In this document: piece after piece, positions 1 to 13,400 of the stretch
Numbering within the stretch: position 1 is the stretch's first letter
How the letters are laid out: each line of letters begins with the position of its first letter
Source of the DNA: Nemopilema nomurai
Lineage: Eukaryota > Cnidaria > Scyphozoa > Rhizostomeae > Rhizostomatidae
Direction of reading: 5' to 3'
DNA length: 64,000 nucleotides
NCBI GenBank assembly: GCA_003864495.1
Contig: ML133388.1
Location: 84,311-148,310 of the forward strand
Program-made: the position numbers and the translations under genes
Notes under the pieces: generated by a model
What the model was told of the DNA's origin: nothing
What the model saw: only the letters and a program-made list of their open reading frames with translations
The model's database searches: none

Positions 1-886
1 CTTGGTTATAACTTCATCTTTTGATTTGATGAAATATGCAAATGCATATCTGGAGCAGTCATCAACGAATGTTAAAATGTATCTGCTTCCCCCAAGTGAT
101 TCAACATTCATTGGTCCACAGACATCACTGTGAATTGTTTCCAATAGTTCTGTTGCTCTATGTGCACTCTTCTTTGGAAAAGGAATTCTTGACATTTTTC
201 CTAATGCACATGCTTCACACTGACCATCAAACATTGTATCAGAATGTTCAAGTCCTTCCACAAGCTGTTTATTTATCAATTGATTCAAGTATACATGGTT
301 CAAATGTCCATATCTGCAGTGCCATCTTCTCATTGTTCCTTTATTGGGCACATCTGTAAGACTCGCAAATTCTGGAGAATTCACACGATAGAGCTTTCTA
401 TCAATAATATAGCCTAAAGTGAGCTTCAGGCCATCTTTCAACACAGTACATTTATCCTTGTCAAATGTAACTGTGGCACCCATCTGTGCCATTGCAGGCA
501 CTGAAATCAAATTCTTAGCCAATTCTGGAACATATAGAGTGTTATGTAATACTAGCACTGCTGAATTATCTCCATCACAACAGGTAAGTTTTACTTTACC
601 CTCGCCATATGCAAAAATAACTGTGTCATCGCCAAGATGTATTTCCATTGGTTTCTTATAACCAATAAAATCAAGTAAAATGCCTTTCTCATATGTCATG
701 TGTTTGGATGCAGCACTATCAATATACCATCCATCAGATTGCTCACCTTTTGTAGAAGAAATAAGTCCCATCTCTTGAAAATCGATTGACTGGATCACTT
801 TGGCATTATTTGCAGCCTCTTGTGGGTGCTTCTCTTCCACAACATGTGAATATGCTGTTTTTCTTTTATTCATGGGACAATTCTTG
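1..886 (-). CDS. Copia pol, N-terminal part (protease, pre-integrase, integrase start), partial
   Basis: The frame is open without a stop from about 886 to the window edge. In order it shows an aspartic protease site (WYIDSAASKHM, copia-type D-S-A), a protease-like beta-rich region, the HHCC pre-integrase zinc site (HCRYGHLNH followed by CEACALGKM), and the beginning of the rve integrase core (HSDVCGPM and FVDDCSRYAF, with two candidate catalytic Asp). It joins gag only through a one-base frame change near 883. In most copia elements gag and pol form one ORF, so the break is probably a mutation or assembly error; a programmed shift is a weaker alternative. Confidence 0.85.
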
Positions 887-1726
887 GACAATATGTCCGA
901 ATTCCTGGCATTTGAAACATCTAGGCCCTTTCAAGTCCTCGTGACGGCCATGTTGATTTCGCTGTTGTTGTCGTGGCTCACGTGGTCCTCCTCTTCGCGA
1001 GTGAGAATCACCTCGAAATATAGCACCATTTCCACGAGAATATCTTTCACGGTTGGAAAGAAACAAAGCATCGTTCCCAGAATTATTTTGCTTCTCATTC
1101 TTATCCTTACGCTTCATAAATTCCTCAATAAGCGATCCTTTGATATTGTCCCAGTCGAGATCCTCAATATTTCTTGCGTTAAGACTTGAGATAAAATTTT
1201 CGTATGAATCTGGAAGGCTTCCGAGGACAACAGTGGCAAATTTTCTTGGTGAAATGTCCTCCTTTAATTCTCGTAATTGCTCAGCCAAGGACGTCATGTA
1301 CGTAAGGTGTTCCATTAAATCTTCGCCTTCTTTCATACTTGCGGCATAAAATTTCCGATTTAGACGAACGACCTGCGCAACTGAAATAAATTCAAATTGC
1401 TGCTGTAAAGTGTTCCATGCAATGCTCGGGCTCGTTGTGGACATAATATGTACCTGCAGATTTTTAGAAACACTTAAAGCAATCAAGGAATATGCTTTGT
1501 CCGATCGAAGTCGGAAAGCATTCCTTACGGCAACAGACTCATCACTTCCCGGAGTTTCCTCTGTGCCCAGGGCAAAGCCCCATAATCCACGTTCCATCAA
1601 CACAAGTTTCATGTTATATTTCCAGCTTTGATAGTTTGTACCGTTAAGAGGTTCAATTTTCGTAATTTCGGCCATCTTTCCTTGATTCTTGACACGACCA
1701 CGTTCCTTCTCGACAAAATATTCCAA
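866..1726 (-). CDS. Copia gag-like protein (UBN2/DUF4219 type)
   Basis: This 286-codon ORF encodes a copia capsid-type protein. The likely true start is the internal Met (MAEITKIEPLNG, near 1674), because the following LNGTNYQSWKYNM matches the usual N-terminus of UBN2/DUF4219 gag. A helical gag region follows, then a basic Arg/Gly-rich stretch. It closes with the start of a CCHC knuckle (CFKCQEFGH) whose last Cys is lost because the frame shifts there. In the -1 neighbour frame the fourth ligand is present at the correct spacing and the frame continues into pol. Gag packages element RNA in cytoplasmic virus-like particles. Family assignment is firm; whether this copy is active is doubtful. 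Confidence 0.85.
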   Translation of the reverse strand: MEYFVEKERGRVKNQGKMAEITKIEPLNGTNYQSWKYNMKLVLMERGLWGFALGTEETPGSDESVAVRNAFRLRSDKAYSLIALSVSKNLQVHIMSTTSPSIAWNTLQQQFEFISVAQVVRLNRKFYAASMKEGEDLMEHLTYMTSLAEQLRELKEDISPRKFATVVLGSLPDSYENFISSLNARNIEDLDWDNIKGSLIEEFMKRKDKNEKQNNSGNDALFLSNRERYSRGNGAIFRGDSHSRRGGPREPRQQQRNQHGRHEDLKGPRCFKCQEFGHIVQELSHE

Positions 1727-1819
1727 AGTTTACCCACGTCGAAGAGACAAACGATCGTCACATATCTACCGCCGATTTACACCGTTATTCCAGCAAATAA
1801 CTAGGCCGAGAAGCGCTCT

Positions 1820-1833
1820 CTGGGCCCATAACC
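1820..1833 (-). promoter_or_regulatory. Copia primer-binding site (half-tRNA initiator Met type)
   Basis: On the minus strand the LTR end TTTAACA is followed directly by GGTTATGGGCCCAG. This is complementary to the anticodon stem-loop of initiator tRNA-Met (GGGCCCAUAACC), the primer used by Drosophila copia through an internally cleaved tRNA. The match fixes both the LTR boundary and the element class. Confidence 0.85.
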
Positions 1834-1979
1834 TGTTAAATTTATCCTAAGCTGTGACCAGGCACAAATATGAACAAAACCAGGCCTAATACGACGGCTA
1901 ACATATACGAGAACAAAACAGCGCGGTAAGCAAGTTATATAAGAGTCCATTGTCCAATAAGCTTTAACACAACGCAACA
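1834..1979 (-). repeat. 5' LTR of the copia element
   Basis: The LTR is bounded by TGTTG...TTTAACA on the minus strand, so it has TGTT/AACA inverted ends. It carries a TATA-like TTATATAAC about 40 bases in. The inner edge is fixed by the primer-binding site. The outer edge is inferred from the inverted terminal bases, because the partner LTR is outside the window. At about 146 bp it is short for copia. Confidence 0.6.
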
Positions 1980-3043
1980 CGTGACTACAGCTACATAAGA
2001 TGATAATAATCATATATTCTAATATTCCCGAGCCACACAGGTGATAATCGCTAAGCAGTGGGAATATATGTGAAAAAGGGGGCTGAACTGAAATGGTAAA
2101 TAAGAGAGCTATAGATACAATCGCTTTTTAACGCCAGAGCGCAAGGCAAAATTTGTTGCCCTAAAACACTCGCAGTACTGGAAAAAGGAAACAATAACGA
2201 AACAAAATGGCCTAAGATGAAGTTCAGACTAAGATGAAATTCACCTTCTTTCACAAACTTAGCAGTGGCAGACATACTGACTATTAAGCCTAAATTTACA
2301 CAAATTCTACGGAAAATAGGAGAAACCGAACTCTTTTGGTGACGACTGCTTTGATGTGATAAACAAAAAGTGGTAGGGGTCACCAGGCAATTGTGGAGGG
2401 GCAGCGAAAAAGATGAAGGCCTACTGCAGTGTCGTAAATAGGAGGAACTAAAAGTTATGCTGGTTGCTAACTGACCAAAATCTGCTCATCACAACTGATA
2501 CCTATCAGTTTAAAAATATCAAAGGATACTTACATTTTGTATATTTTGTAATAGCAATATCCCTAGGTTAATATGAAACGACTATTTTCTTTTTCACAAG
2601 AGCACCACTTTCAATGCGCAAAGACAACAACTCCTTTTTTGCGATGCAATGCAAATGACACACCCCGTGGTCAGCGGCTACATAGCAATTCGGAATCTCG
2701 TTTTGATCGCTTAAAAATAATGACCTCATTTGACTTTGAAAGCTGCTAGCAGCCAAGCATGAACACACCTAAAAAGATTTAAAATAACTGAAAACGTGCT
2801 TTCCTACTTGGCTCATTTTGGCTTTGCAGCAGTTGCTGCAAGCTGATTGATTTCCTTTTGATGAAAATCTAGATACGAAAAGTAACCTTAATGATCATTC
2901 TAATAGAGGGGGCGTTTAATAGAGGTGGCGTTTAATAGTAGCATTGCTGTAGAAGAAAACGTTCAAAGGAGTCTGTCTTTTCTGCCAACTTTAGCTTTTA
3001 ATTGTTGTTCAAGCCGACTTTCTTAATTTATAGCTCCGTATTT
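1980..3043. other. Intergenic, no recognised gene
   Basis: The open frames here have no recognisable domain. At 2905-2940 there is a small direct repeat of a GGGGGCGTTTAATAG-like unit. Nothing else stands out. Confidence 0.5.
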
Positions 3044-3201
3044 CAAGGGCTCCGACGCAGGTTGGAAAGTGGAGGGGCCAAGCAAGATTTTTACAACCAT
3101 AACAAAAGATATCTAGAAAAGCTCTATTGTTTTACAAAAAGTGCGGGGGCCATGCCCCCCCCGACCCCCCGACCCCCCCCCCCCCTTCGTCGGAGGCCCT
3201 G
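3044..3201 (+). repeat. MITE with CAG/CTG ends and 5-bp target duplication
   Basis: The ends are CAAGGGCTCCGACG and CGTCGGAGGCCCTG, a near-perfect inverted pair, flanked on both sides by TATTT. The interior is G-rich then C-rich. A second copy lies in opposite orientation at 21243-21384. The 5-bp duplication and CAG-type ends resemble the hAT5 group; that placement is inference. Confidence 0.7.
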
Positions 3202-4402
3202 TATTTGGGCTTTAATGCAACAAAATATATTGACAACACGCTTTTCTCTTGCCCTGGTAAGAAATTTTGGTTTTCAATGAGATGAGGCATAGCAAGTCAC
3301 AAGTTATCAGTTATCACGAGCAGGTCAATCAGACCATCAAGAAATATCTGAGAGCTGAATGAAGACAAGAGTTGAGATAGAGTCATCTCGATGTCTCACT
3401 TCCTCTGCGATGAAAGGTCTCAAAATACTACCCAATAAACATTCCTTTTCAAGACACAGTAAATTGAATTTCTGCCAATTACATTTTCTACGAATGTTAT
3501 TAAGTGAGAAGCTCAAACATAGACATTAAGTTTTGATAATTGCACATTATCATCATTTTTACAGACAGCAGCTTTGTCTCCTTTTCAGCTACTTTTGAGC
3601 TGGTCTGGTTCACGACAGTAGCGTCGAAATAAGGCGTTATTGTTAAGCTTGGTTCAATCGCTTGTTGCTTCGACTGTCCAGATTCTCTAAATACTTAAAG
3701 AGTATGGCAATAACTTTGAGCATTTAAAAGCATGTTTGTCGTGCACTCGTTTGCATCATAGGTACACCTTCAGCTCATGATTTATGAAAAAGCCAGAGGT
3801 ATGATATTTCTTAATTGAATTACTATTGTGCAGGTATTAATTATGTAATGAAAATTATTACCAGATTTACAAATTTATGTAAAAATGAGGGAACGTAGTG
3901 AAAGGTAAAATTCTCCGAGAAAATGATAAGTGTTCCTCTGGAAATATAGTGACTGCCGTCCCTATCATCATGTTTATCTAGTATGTGCGTATAAATGCCA
4001 AGGATGTCCAGTATTTCTTCATAAAAGAACAGAATAATCCATAAACATCCCCCATCTCTCTCCCTTTTTCAAAGGAACACTTTCAGCTCTAGCCTCCAGC
4101 TGGGTACCACGAAGGAGCCTCATCCTGACGATGCTAATCCAACTCAATCCACGTGCAGCCATCCTTGCATCAGAAACCTGGCTCAAGTTGTAGGGACATT
4201 TGCTTCAAGACTGGAAAGTCGCTTAACTTTACCCAACCTCAAGATACGGTCGCGATATAGGAAAGACAATTTGAACACATCTATGCTCTTTTCCAATATT
4301 TCATCAAATTCACTTGCACCGTTAGTTTGCCTTGGCCTTAAAATTTTTCCACTCGGCCTGTCTTCTTGTTGAGTTAGACGATTGGACCTCACCACTGTTG
4401 GA
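3202..4402. other. Intergenic and 5' flank of ATAD3
   Basis: No coding exon is supported. The stretch just upstream of 4403 must hold the ATAD3 promoter and 5' UTR. No clear TATA box is seen. Confidence 0.4.
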
Positions 4403-7400
4403 ATGTCTTGGCTATTTGGCATAAACAAGGGAGGCGTGGATCCTTCAATTGTCCCACCATTTCCACCAACGGGCGGTGGAGGTGGTCAAGGCTCTGGTGA
4501 TGATGGCTCAAAAGATGAATCTTCAGGTCCACCCAAAGCTTGGTCCAACTTTGATCCCACTGGTCTCGAACGAGCAGCCAAGGCTGCAAGACAACTCGAT
4601 AAATCACGTAAGAGATTTCACATTCAAATATAATTTTTGTCTGCTGTTTTTTAAACCCAAGACAGTGCACGACATGTGCGTAACAGACATCTGTATAGAA
4701 GGCTTCGACACCTGATCCTCCGCAACTGGTAAAAAGTGTGACATACAGGGTACAGTGTTACCATGACATAGTTGTGTCGTATTGAGCACCTCAAAAGGAC
4801 GATTCAGCATAATCTTCAATTTTTCACTGCCTCCCATTAATTTTTTCTAGCATGTAAAGCCTGTTTCTTTGCAAAACAAACCTAGGTGCAGCCCTTGCAA
4901 AATTTGGATTATGCTGTTGTATACTTGAGATTTCATTGAGAACTATAATGAGGAATCATGATGGTGTCATACTAAGAAATTTCAAGTTCTGGAGAATTGA
5001 ATGTGAATCACAGGGCATCAAGCTGCCAAAAAGACTCACAAGAGCCATTTTTAAGTTTTCAGGCCTTATAATGATTGGAGGCCAATTTTTCACCACAAAG
5101 TGTCAGATGCAACTGAAAGCACTGCAACTTAATACCCCGTCTCACTGTACCAGATTGCAGGCTGTTGCACTAAAAAATTTTGTTGCTCAACCACTGAGTT
5201 GATGATTCTTAGTTGAAATGCACTCAAGAGTCAATAAATCAATCAATGAATCAGTCGATCAACCAGTCAATAGATCAAATCATTGCATTTTTCATTGCTA
5301 CAATTGATTAAACATAAAAATTATTAGTATTTTAGTTTAATCACCTCCATGAAGTGCCACACCCTTTTCATGAATATATGAAGAAAGTAGCAAAACTTAG
5401 GGAGTGAACATCTCAAACATAATCTGAGAAAATTGGCTCAAATTTAGGGAGCTCTCAAAATTTAACAAACTAAAGATATCAGTTATACACCCTGGTTGAA
5501 TTGACCCAGAATGACCCTTTTGATTCAACCCCTCTGAATATGACAAGCTCTGTTCATACCATCCGATGCTTATACTAAGCTCATGTCAGTTTAATAGAGA
5601 GTTACCCCAGTTTGCCTGTGGCTGCAACTAAACTGAGCTTGTGACAATGTAATCAGATCATAGAAAGAACTAATGAAGTTAAAAAATCCGTGCACTATGG
5701 AGGTTCCTTAAGCAGTAAATGAACAATTTCATACTGTGCGAGGATGGCACAGTGGTTAGAGGCGCTGGCTACGGACCCAAGGGTCTGTGGTTCAAGTTCC
5801 TGGCATGACCAAACTTTCACCCAGAGTGAGGAGAGTTGCCAGCTCTCTGTCATTCCAGACATAAGAAATCACGAGGTGTGGTCACATCGAGAGGAAGGAC
5901 CAGGACACTGCTCGATAAGTTTAAGCTTCTCAGTGTCCTAAAACTACCTCCTGGATGCAAGGTAGAAACAAATACAAAATAAAAAATACAAAATATACTG
6001 TTAGGATTTCTCAGATAAAAGCATGTGATTGTTCTAATTTTAGCAAATGCACAATCAGCACTTGAGCTTTCCAAACTTCAAGAGATGAGCAAACAGACAG
6101 AGTTCCAAGCAAAGATGAAGGTTAGCAATTAGCTAATGATGTAAGCTCTAAGCTTCGTGTATATTCATTCAGTAAAACACAGTCTGTTTATGCCTCATAT
6201 AAAGTGCCAGTCCTGGTCACATGGAAACTGATTATTTTCTCTTTTTTCATTAAAGGAAAATGAAGCTGCTTATGAACAAATTAAAAGCGACAGAGTGAGA
6301 GTTGAGCAGGAGGAAAAAAGAAAGACTTTACAGTCTGAAACCCAACAGCACAATCAGGTACCTATACAATTTGCTAATTCATCAACAAAATGAGTTGGTG
6401 CGTCATCAGTTTTGTTTTTACTCTAAGTAATGTATCTCATCTCAGTTGCTCTCAAAGCTTCTGATGCAGGTTTTTTCAGTTTTCAAGGATTAAGCATAAT
6501 TATCAAAAAAATTCCACTGTACACAGTCTTTGTAATATGAGGCATGTGATCGCATGTGCACGTCTCCACACACATGCAAATTGTCCAAGGCGTGCTAATC
6601 ATCGCACGTGCAAAACAAAGAATTTGCCACAAAAATTATTCAGTTTCTCTGTCAATTTCCTTGGTTTCCGTTCAGTTTATAACACAAAAGGTCTCCTTAA
6701 AAGCAGCACCCAGTTCTTGACAACAGGTATGAGAAACAACAGATAAAAAGCGGTTCGCACACGCAAGGTAATCAATGCGTGCGAAATGCAGCACGCAGCC
6801 TATTTTTCATATTACAAAAACTGTGTACATAAAGCGGTTTTGTTGAAAGACCTTTTTCGCCTTATCTTGAGGTTGTTGACTTCAGATTGCTTCAATTATC
6901 AAATTTGTGACCAAATTGATAATTGCAGTTAACACACAATAGATTAAATTAGCATTAGTTCCACAACAAATTAAATGTAGTTCTTACTTCCAAATAGTTG
7001 CTTCCAAATAGTTGCTTCCAAATAGTTGCTTCCAAATAGTTGCCTACAAACTTTCAAGAGACAAGCTGGAAGTCTATTCTGATTTCTCATTCACATTTAT
7101 CGTTTTACTTGTTTTACTTGTTGGCTCAGTTGAATTTAGCTCAATATTGTGGACAATAATTGTTTAATTGCTCAAGGTCTTTTATTTTGTGAAAGGCTCA
7201 ATTTTTTAAAGGGAAAGAGTGCCATATGTGTTTCTATCAAATGTGTATTTGCAGTCTGGATTGATAATAGATTGATGTCTTTGGCATCCTACTCCATGCA
7301 ACAGAGGAGAGGAGATTATCTTTTTTAGAATATCTCTCCCCATATAAGAAGTTCATATTTATTGAATTTATTTTGGCTCTTCTCAATCTAAGCACAATAT

Positions 7401-10400
7401 TCCTTTTTGAAAAGATACTAGTAACAGCCTCATTGTTTGTTGTTTAAACATATGCCCAGGAGTGAAAGCTCCATTATGCCATTTCTGTCATTCTTAAGAG
7501 GGCTCAATACCAAGACCAGTTGGCAAGGAAAAGGTATGAGGAACAACTGCAACAACAGGTCAGTGCACATTATCCAAATTTTACAATTTTTATACAACAT
7601 TTATCCAACATTTAAACAACTTTTATACAACATTTATACAACATTTGGTAAACTGATTACTTAAGCATTAGATATGTAGTAATATTCTCTTTGTTCTTTA
7701 TTTTCAGTATTTTGTTATTTTTATTTTGCTAAATGTCACTTCATACTGATTTCTTTTCTTAAGCCGGTATAAACAAGACACCTAATGCATGTTGTATTGT
7801 TTCTCTTTCAATATTCTGCCATTTATGTTCTTATTATTACTATTTTTATTGTTTTCTGTCACACAATGCCAACATCATTGGTGGTTTGTTGTTCAACTAG
7901 ATATAGGTTCCAAAGTAGGTGTTAGGATTGATCTTATTAATCCATTTATGGAAGTCCTTTAAGATGGTACCCAAAGCACTGTGAGGTCTTACCATCTGTT
8001 TTCATTTTTTATGAACAGAGGAGAGTAAACGAAGAGAATCTTGCAAAGCAAGAAGAATCAGTGAAAAAACAAGAAGCTCTGAGACGATGTATGTTGATTA
8101 ATATTTTTCATATTGGAAAAGACCTCTACATTAAACCTGCAATACTCAAGGCCAATTTACATTTTGTCAATACATTTATTCTAAAATTAAATCTTGACAC
8201 ATTTTTTGCGCTAATTTTTCATAGGGTCAATTAAGTTCAGTAACTAGGATAATTTTGAGAAAAAACTGTGCAAATAATCCTTTCTCGGTGCAATAATCTT
8301 CCATCAGGATAAGCTCCACAGATGGCTAAATTTGATCAACTTTGGTTGTGTTTAACTGGTACTTTTCTCAGTTTTGTTGAGTAATGGAAAGATAGCATAT
8401 AGGCTATATGGCCTATCAAAGTCTCTGCAAGTTAATGCTCTTGCTTTTTTTTGAAGCTACTGTAGAGTATGAAGCTGAGCTTCGCCACCAAAACGAAATG
8501 AAGAAACTAGAAGCCAAAATGCGGGCACAGTACGTCACTCTGTTACTTTTCATTTTGGATTGATTTTTTATCATTACTTCCATGCTGTTCGCCTTTCTCT
8601 CTTTTGTTTTTTCTCCTTTTTCTCCTTCTCTTCTTATCCTCGCCTTCCTATCTCCTTCTTTTTCCTTACTTCTTCTCTTTTTTTCTACGTCATCTACCCC
8701 TTTTCTCTCAAATTTCTCCCCTACTTCTTCTCTTTTTTTCTTCGTCATCTACCCCTCTTGCTTAACTCACTCTTCTTTCCTTCTTATCTTCCTCTTCTCT
8801 CGATATTCCTCTTTTCTTCTCCTATTTTACAGCCCTTCTCCTTGTCTCTCTTCTGATCTGCCTTCATATTCTCCTATTTTTAACAATTTTACATCCATTA
8901 TTCCGAATGCTGAAACTGCTGTGACATGAAAGTCAGATTTGTTTCTACTAATTTCACTAAGCAAAACGACAATTAAACGGACGATAGAACCGTGACTCAA
9001 TATAAATGACGTGAAAACACTTTGATATCATTTTCCTCGTGTTCTCCTATTTTTGTGTATGTCATTATCATTATGTTATACATCTCACTGGACATTGATC
9101 CTTCCGTTTCAGAGCCGCCATAGAGCGTGAAAACAAAGATGTTCGGTTGGAACAGATTCGGGTGAAAGCTCACGAGCAGAGGGAGACTGTTCTGCAGTCA
9201 ATTAAGTATGTGGCTAAACATTTAACCTTTCCAAGGAGGATACAGGCTAACAACTTCTTATTTTAAATGAAAACTCTTTTAAAGTCAATATTTGCAATGA
9301 TCTATTTGCAATGATCTATTTGCAATGATCTATTTGCAACGCCATTGGTTGGTATGATAGGTTGGAATTTTGAGATTGCGATTAATGCATCGGATTCAGC
9401 TATAATCAATAGCTAAAACTGAGCCTGCTCGGGGTTGGTACGATGCGCACAGAAGATTTCAAAGTAAATAATTTTATATAGAAATGGTCGAATATGGGTA
9501 GCCCTGATGGTGAGTCTGCCTTAGTGAAACTCAATTAGAGCGAGAACTGCGAAGGGTCAGCGGTTTACATTTTGAGATAGACAGAGTATTATAAAGAACC
9601 TGCGCATAATAGAACTCAAACTTTTTCTTCTGATATTGCGTAAAACCAGGCAGATATTATGAAATCGTTGGAAGTGGTGAAAAGAGCGCGACGTCTCTCG
9701 TAGATGTCCATTTGTTTCACACCAAGAAGCATTGCTGGTTATTCTTCAAGCCCTTTTTAATTCGGGCTACACAACTCACAGTTTTTCCTATAATCCGTTT
9801 GTCGATATTTTCAAAAACTTTTGCTGGATTGCATTTCATTATCTTTAGACGATGTTTCGAGTGCGGCTTTTGTTTGCATACCTTGATAAATCGAATCGAT
9901 TAAGAAGTTTATTTGCGTTCAGACTTGAATGCCTCTGGTTTCAGCCTTCTTTGAAAGAATTGCTAGTTACATTTGGTATGCGTTTGGCTAGCATTGCCAA
10001 CAACATTGTCATTATGTGTTCGCAGGACTGCTGGTAGCATTCTAGGGACAGGAGCATCAGCCTTTCTCTCTGACTGGGACAAGATATCCACGACGGTACG
10101 TATTGAGTATCTGATTTTGTTTACCCGTTTCTTGTCGAAGTTTTGCTTTTGATAAAAATGCTCCGTCAATAATCAGGCCTACAGAGCCGGCAAAACCAGC
10201 ATTTTTAAGGCCATGTCGAAAGAAATAGAAAGAAGATCTCACAATGGCTAGAAAAGCGGAACTAGCCCAAGAAAAAAGACGAACTCTTTCTAAAGTTAGG
10301 TGTTAAATAACGCTGATTGGTCAATTATAACCCATCACGCGCTCTGCTTATCACCCTCTAGTGTTTTCGATCCGCAACTGGCTATTTATTCTTTCAGCTT

Positions 10401-13400
10401 TTGGTTATTTTCCGACGTTTGTATACTCTGAGGAGTGTTGGACGAAAAAAGTACTTTAAGTATGCAAAGACTAGTTCCGCTTTTTCTAGCCATTGTGAAG
10501 TCTCGTACCGCAGAGCACTTGTTCACAGAAAGAAGACCCGAAAGCGAGACTACGGATACTATTCTGCCCAATCATAATTGAGGAGGCTATTCCTGTTGCA
10601 ATCTTCTAATACAAATCGCTAGCCCTGGCCTAATGCCTCTGATCAACTAGAGCTTTGAATAATTGCTGAAACATGGAAGCAGGGGTTTTACTTGAATAAC
10701 GATGGCAATTTCTACGGGAGGCCTAATGATCATAACTGCAGTTATTCACCAGACGGGGGTAATGTTTTCGATTGAGGCAAATAACAAAAACGGATTCTCA
10801 TGTACATACTCCAGCATCCTCCCTTCATGATAGAAGTTCCAGTTTCCTTGCAGATATCCCGCACTCAATCCGAATGTTTGTCTTCTGCAATGTTTTGCCA
10901 AGTGAACGTTTTACAATGGCTCTATACTCATTTTGGTAGGTGGCAGGACTTACTCTTTTGGCTCTTGGGGTGTACACGGCCAAAGGTGGAACCGGAGTTG
11001 CTTCAAGGTATGAAATGTCAACCTAAATACTTCACTGACAATTTCGTTTTAAATTGCGCACTGTTTGGGGAAAATTAACGAAATGATTGAAGACGTCGCT
11101 TTAGTAGAAATACCTATGGTATAGGCTGCTTGTTCTGGTATGGAGCTATATCTGCCCCTTTGATTATTTATCTTGATTTCTTCCCCTTGGTCGACAGTTA
11201 AATGTTCTATTTTTTCAGATTTATTGAAGCACGACTAGGCAAGCCTTCGTTAGTTCGTGATACTTCAAGGATGACTCTCTTCACAGCCATGCGTCACCCA
11301 ATCAAGGTGCGTAGATGACTAAGGCCCTACTGCCAATTGAACACGACTGCATATAGCTATGCTTTAATGTGACGTCAGCTGCACCAGTATAACAGTGCTT
11401 CTTGATTCTATCAAGTGGCCTTGATGTATCTGCTGTGACCGACATTCTTTCAAATAGCAATCCGCTACGCGCTAGGTACTCTTGTTGAAGCTTGGCTCTT
11501 CAGCTCATAACATGGAGCGATTTTGTTTCTTAAGGGCAGAACATTATTTATTGTCTTTAGTCTTCGCGTAATAGTGGACCTAGGGTTCATTGAGCACAGG
11601 GAATGAACAACAGTAAGAACATTGCAATGAGTGAGTTGCCAAATCATACCATTCAGATGCGTATTAGAAACATGCTGCCATTGAAGAGGCTTTAATCGAC
11701 CCTGAAAGATAGTGATATATTATTAGCAGCAAGATACGGCTTCAAGTGAAATTACTGACTGTACAAAGTACTTCTTTTGCGTAGAAATGTGTTAACAGTG
11801 ATTAACTGTTTGTCATCTATTTTCCTTGAATTTTTTCTCTTGATCGTTTTCTGTTAATGTCGTCAACTCCGCTTAAATATATTGCTTAATTATATTTATT
11901 ATAACTGCCGTGCTCTTATGATGCTCATATTCATTCGTTTATCCTGTTTCTTTGTTTTTCGTTCAGGCTGTAAAGAAAATGTTCGTCAAGCCTGAAGATG
12001 CGCTCAAGGGAATTATTCTCAAGGTTGGGATTGAAAAATATTTTATTATCATGATAAGGTATTTGAATGACAAGAGGTTCCAGTTCTCTGCATTATGATA
12101 TTGTTTTTGATATTTTGATTCAGTTGTTTACCTTAATCAGTTAAATGTTTTTCATTACCTTTATGACCTGCCACCACACGCGCGACTTCTCAAACACAGC
12201 CCATTGGTAACGACATTGAGCCCTTTGCCCGCCCGGAGGCATCATGCCTCGTTTGTGCATGCTGCGACCAGCCTCGTGTTGATGAGAATACCCTGATGGG
12301 CTTCATAAACAATGTTATCCATTTTGATTGACACCTGCCTCACGTCTTTTCTGTTCACGTGACACAAATGTTATATTGCAGCCCACTCTGGAGGAGCGGC
12401 TGCACGAGATTGCTCTAGCCACTGCGAATACGAGGAGCAACAAGGGCCACTATAGAAATTTGTTGTTTTATGGGCCACCTGGCACTGGAAAGACAATGTT
12501 TGCAAAGGTCAGTGTCAGCACAGGAACTTTTCACCTGTCCTGTTTACTCAGAAGCTGCTAGTGCTGGAGCAAAATGATTGCGTTACTGTTTTATTCATTA
12601 CTTTTTGTGATGATGTCTCGTTTGTTGGCTATTACTGGTAATTTATTTGCAAACCCGTGCTTTCTCCGTTCAGAGTTCCTTTGGTGGCCACTTTAACACT
12701 TTGTTTCAGTTTCAAACATTTAATGAATTTCTTCTTTGATGCTTCTTTTTTATCTATGAAAGAGTTTATGCCTATTAGGAAGTTGCGTAATTTCACGCTT
12801 CAACTGTAGAGTCTAGCTCATCATTCTGGCCTGGATTACGCAATAATGACTGGAGGCGATGTTGCACCAATGGGCCGTGACGGTGTGACAGCAATGCACA
12901 AGGTTTTTGACTGGGCATCCACTAGCCAAAAAGGGTAAGTTGTCATAACAACGTGAATTACGCACTTCTACCGACGTCAGACAAAACTCGATGCCCTTGC
13001 TTTAGCTAGGGAAGCTTTGCAAACACATGTGGGAAGAGAAGATCTTGATACAGCAATAACATCTGTCGTGGCGTTGAGGCCAGGCCAGGTGGCTCAGTCG
13101 ACATGCAGAACCACTGGTCGCGTGCTTGAATCCTTGCCTGGTCATGCCAATCGCCTGTTCCATTTGCATGTTTGGTCTCCTATCAGTCCATCCAGATAAA
13201 TGACACCTGTTCCTACATACCTGCCAATCAAGTCAAATTGTAAGCAATCCGCGAGGTTGTTGCATTTGTAGCTATTTTCTCAGTGTTCCTCTACTAGCTC
13301 GTTCGCTGATGTTTCGTTTTGTTTCATTCGAACAGATTGCTGTTATTTGTTGATGAGGCGGACGCTTTTCTGCGAAGGCGTAGCACGGTATGCTCGAATG

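Larger units (their letters stand above)
1..1979 (-). mobile_element. Copia-type LTR retrotransposon, 3' part beyond window
   Basis: A Ty1/copia-order element reads leftward and runs off the window edge. In its own direction it shows a short LTR (1979-1834), a primer-binding site, a gag ORF and a pol frame with protease, zinc-binding pre-integrase and integrase start, all in copia order. RT, RNase H and the 3' LTR would lie outside the window. The only visible lesion is a one-base frameshift near 883. The small LTR suggests a compact invertebrate copia lineage; that placement is inference. Confidence 0.88.

Noticed and set aside
5736..5820. True tRNA gene
   Set aside because: A- and B-box-like motifs are present but there is no matching acceptor stem, and the homology continues into a SINE body with an A-rich tail.
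8560..8929. Ser/Phe-rich open frames in ATAD3 intron 6
   Set aside because: This is a pyrimidine-rich intron stretch (TTCTCCTTTTTC-like) with no domain; it lies between two well-defined exons.
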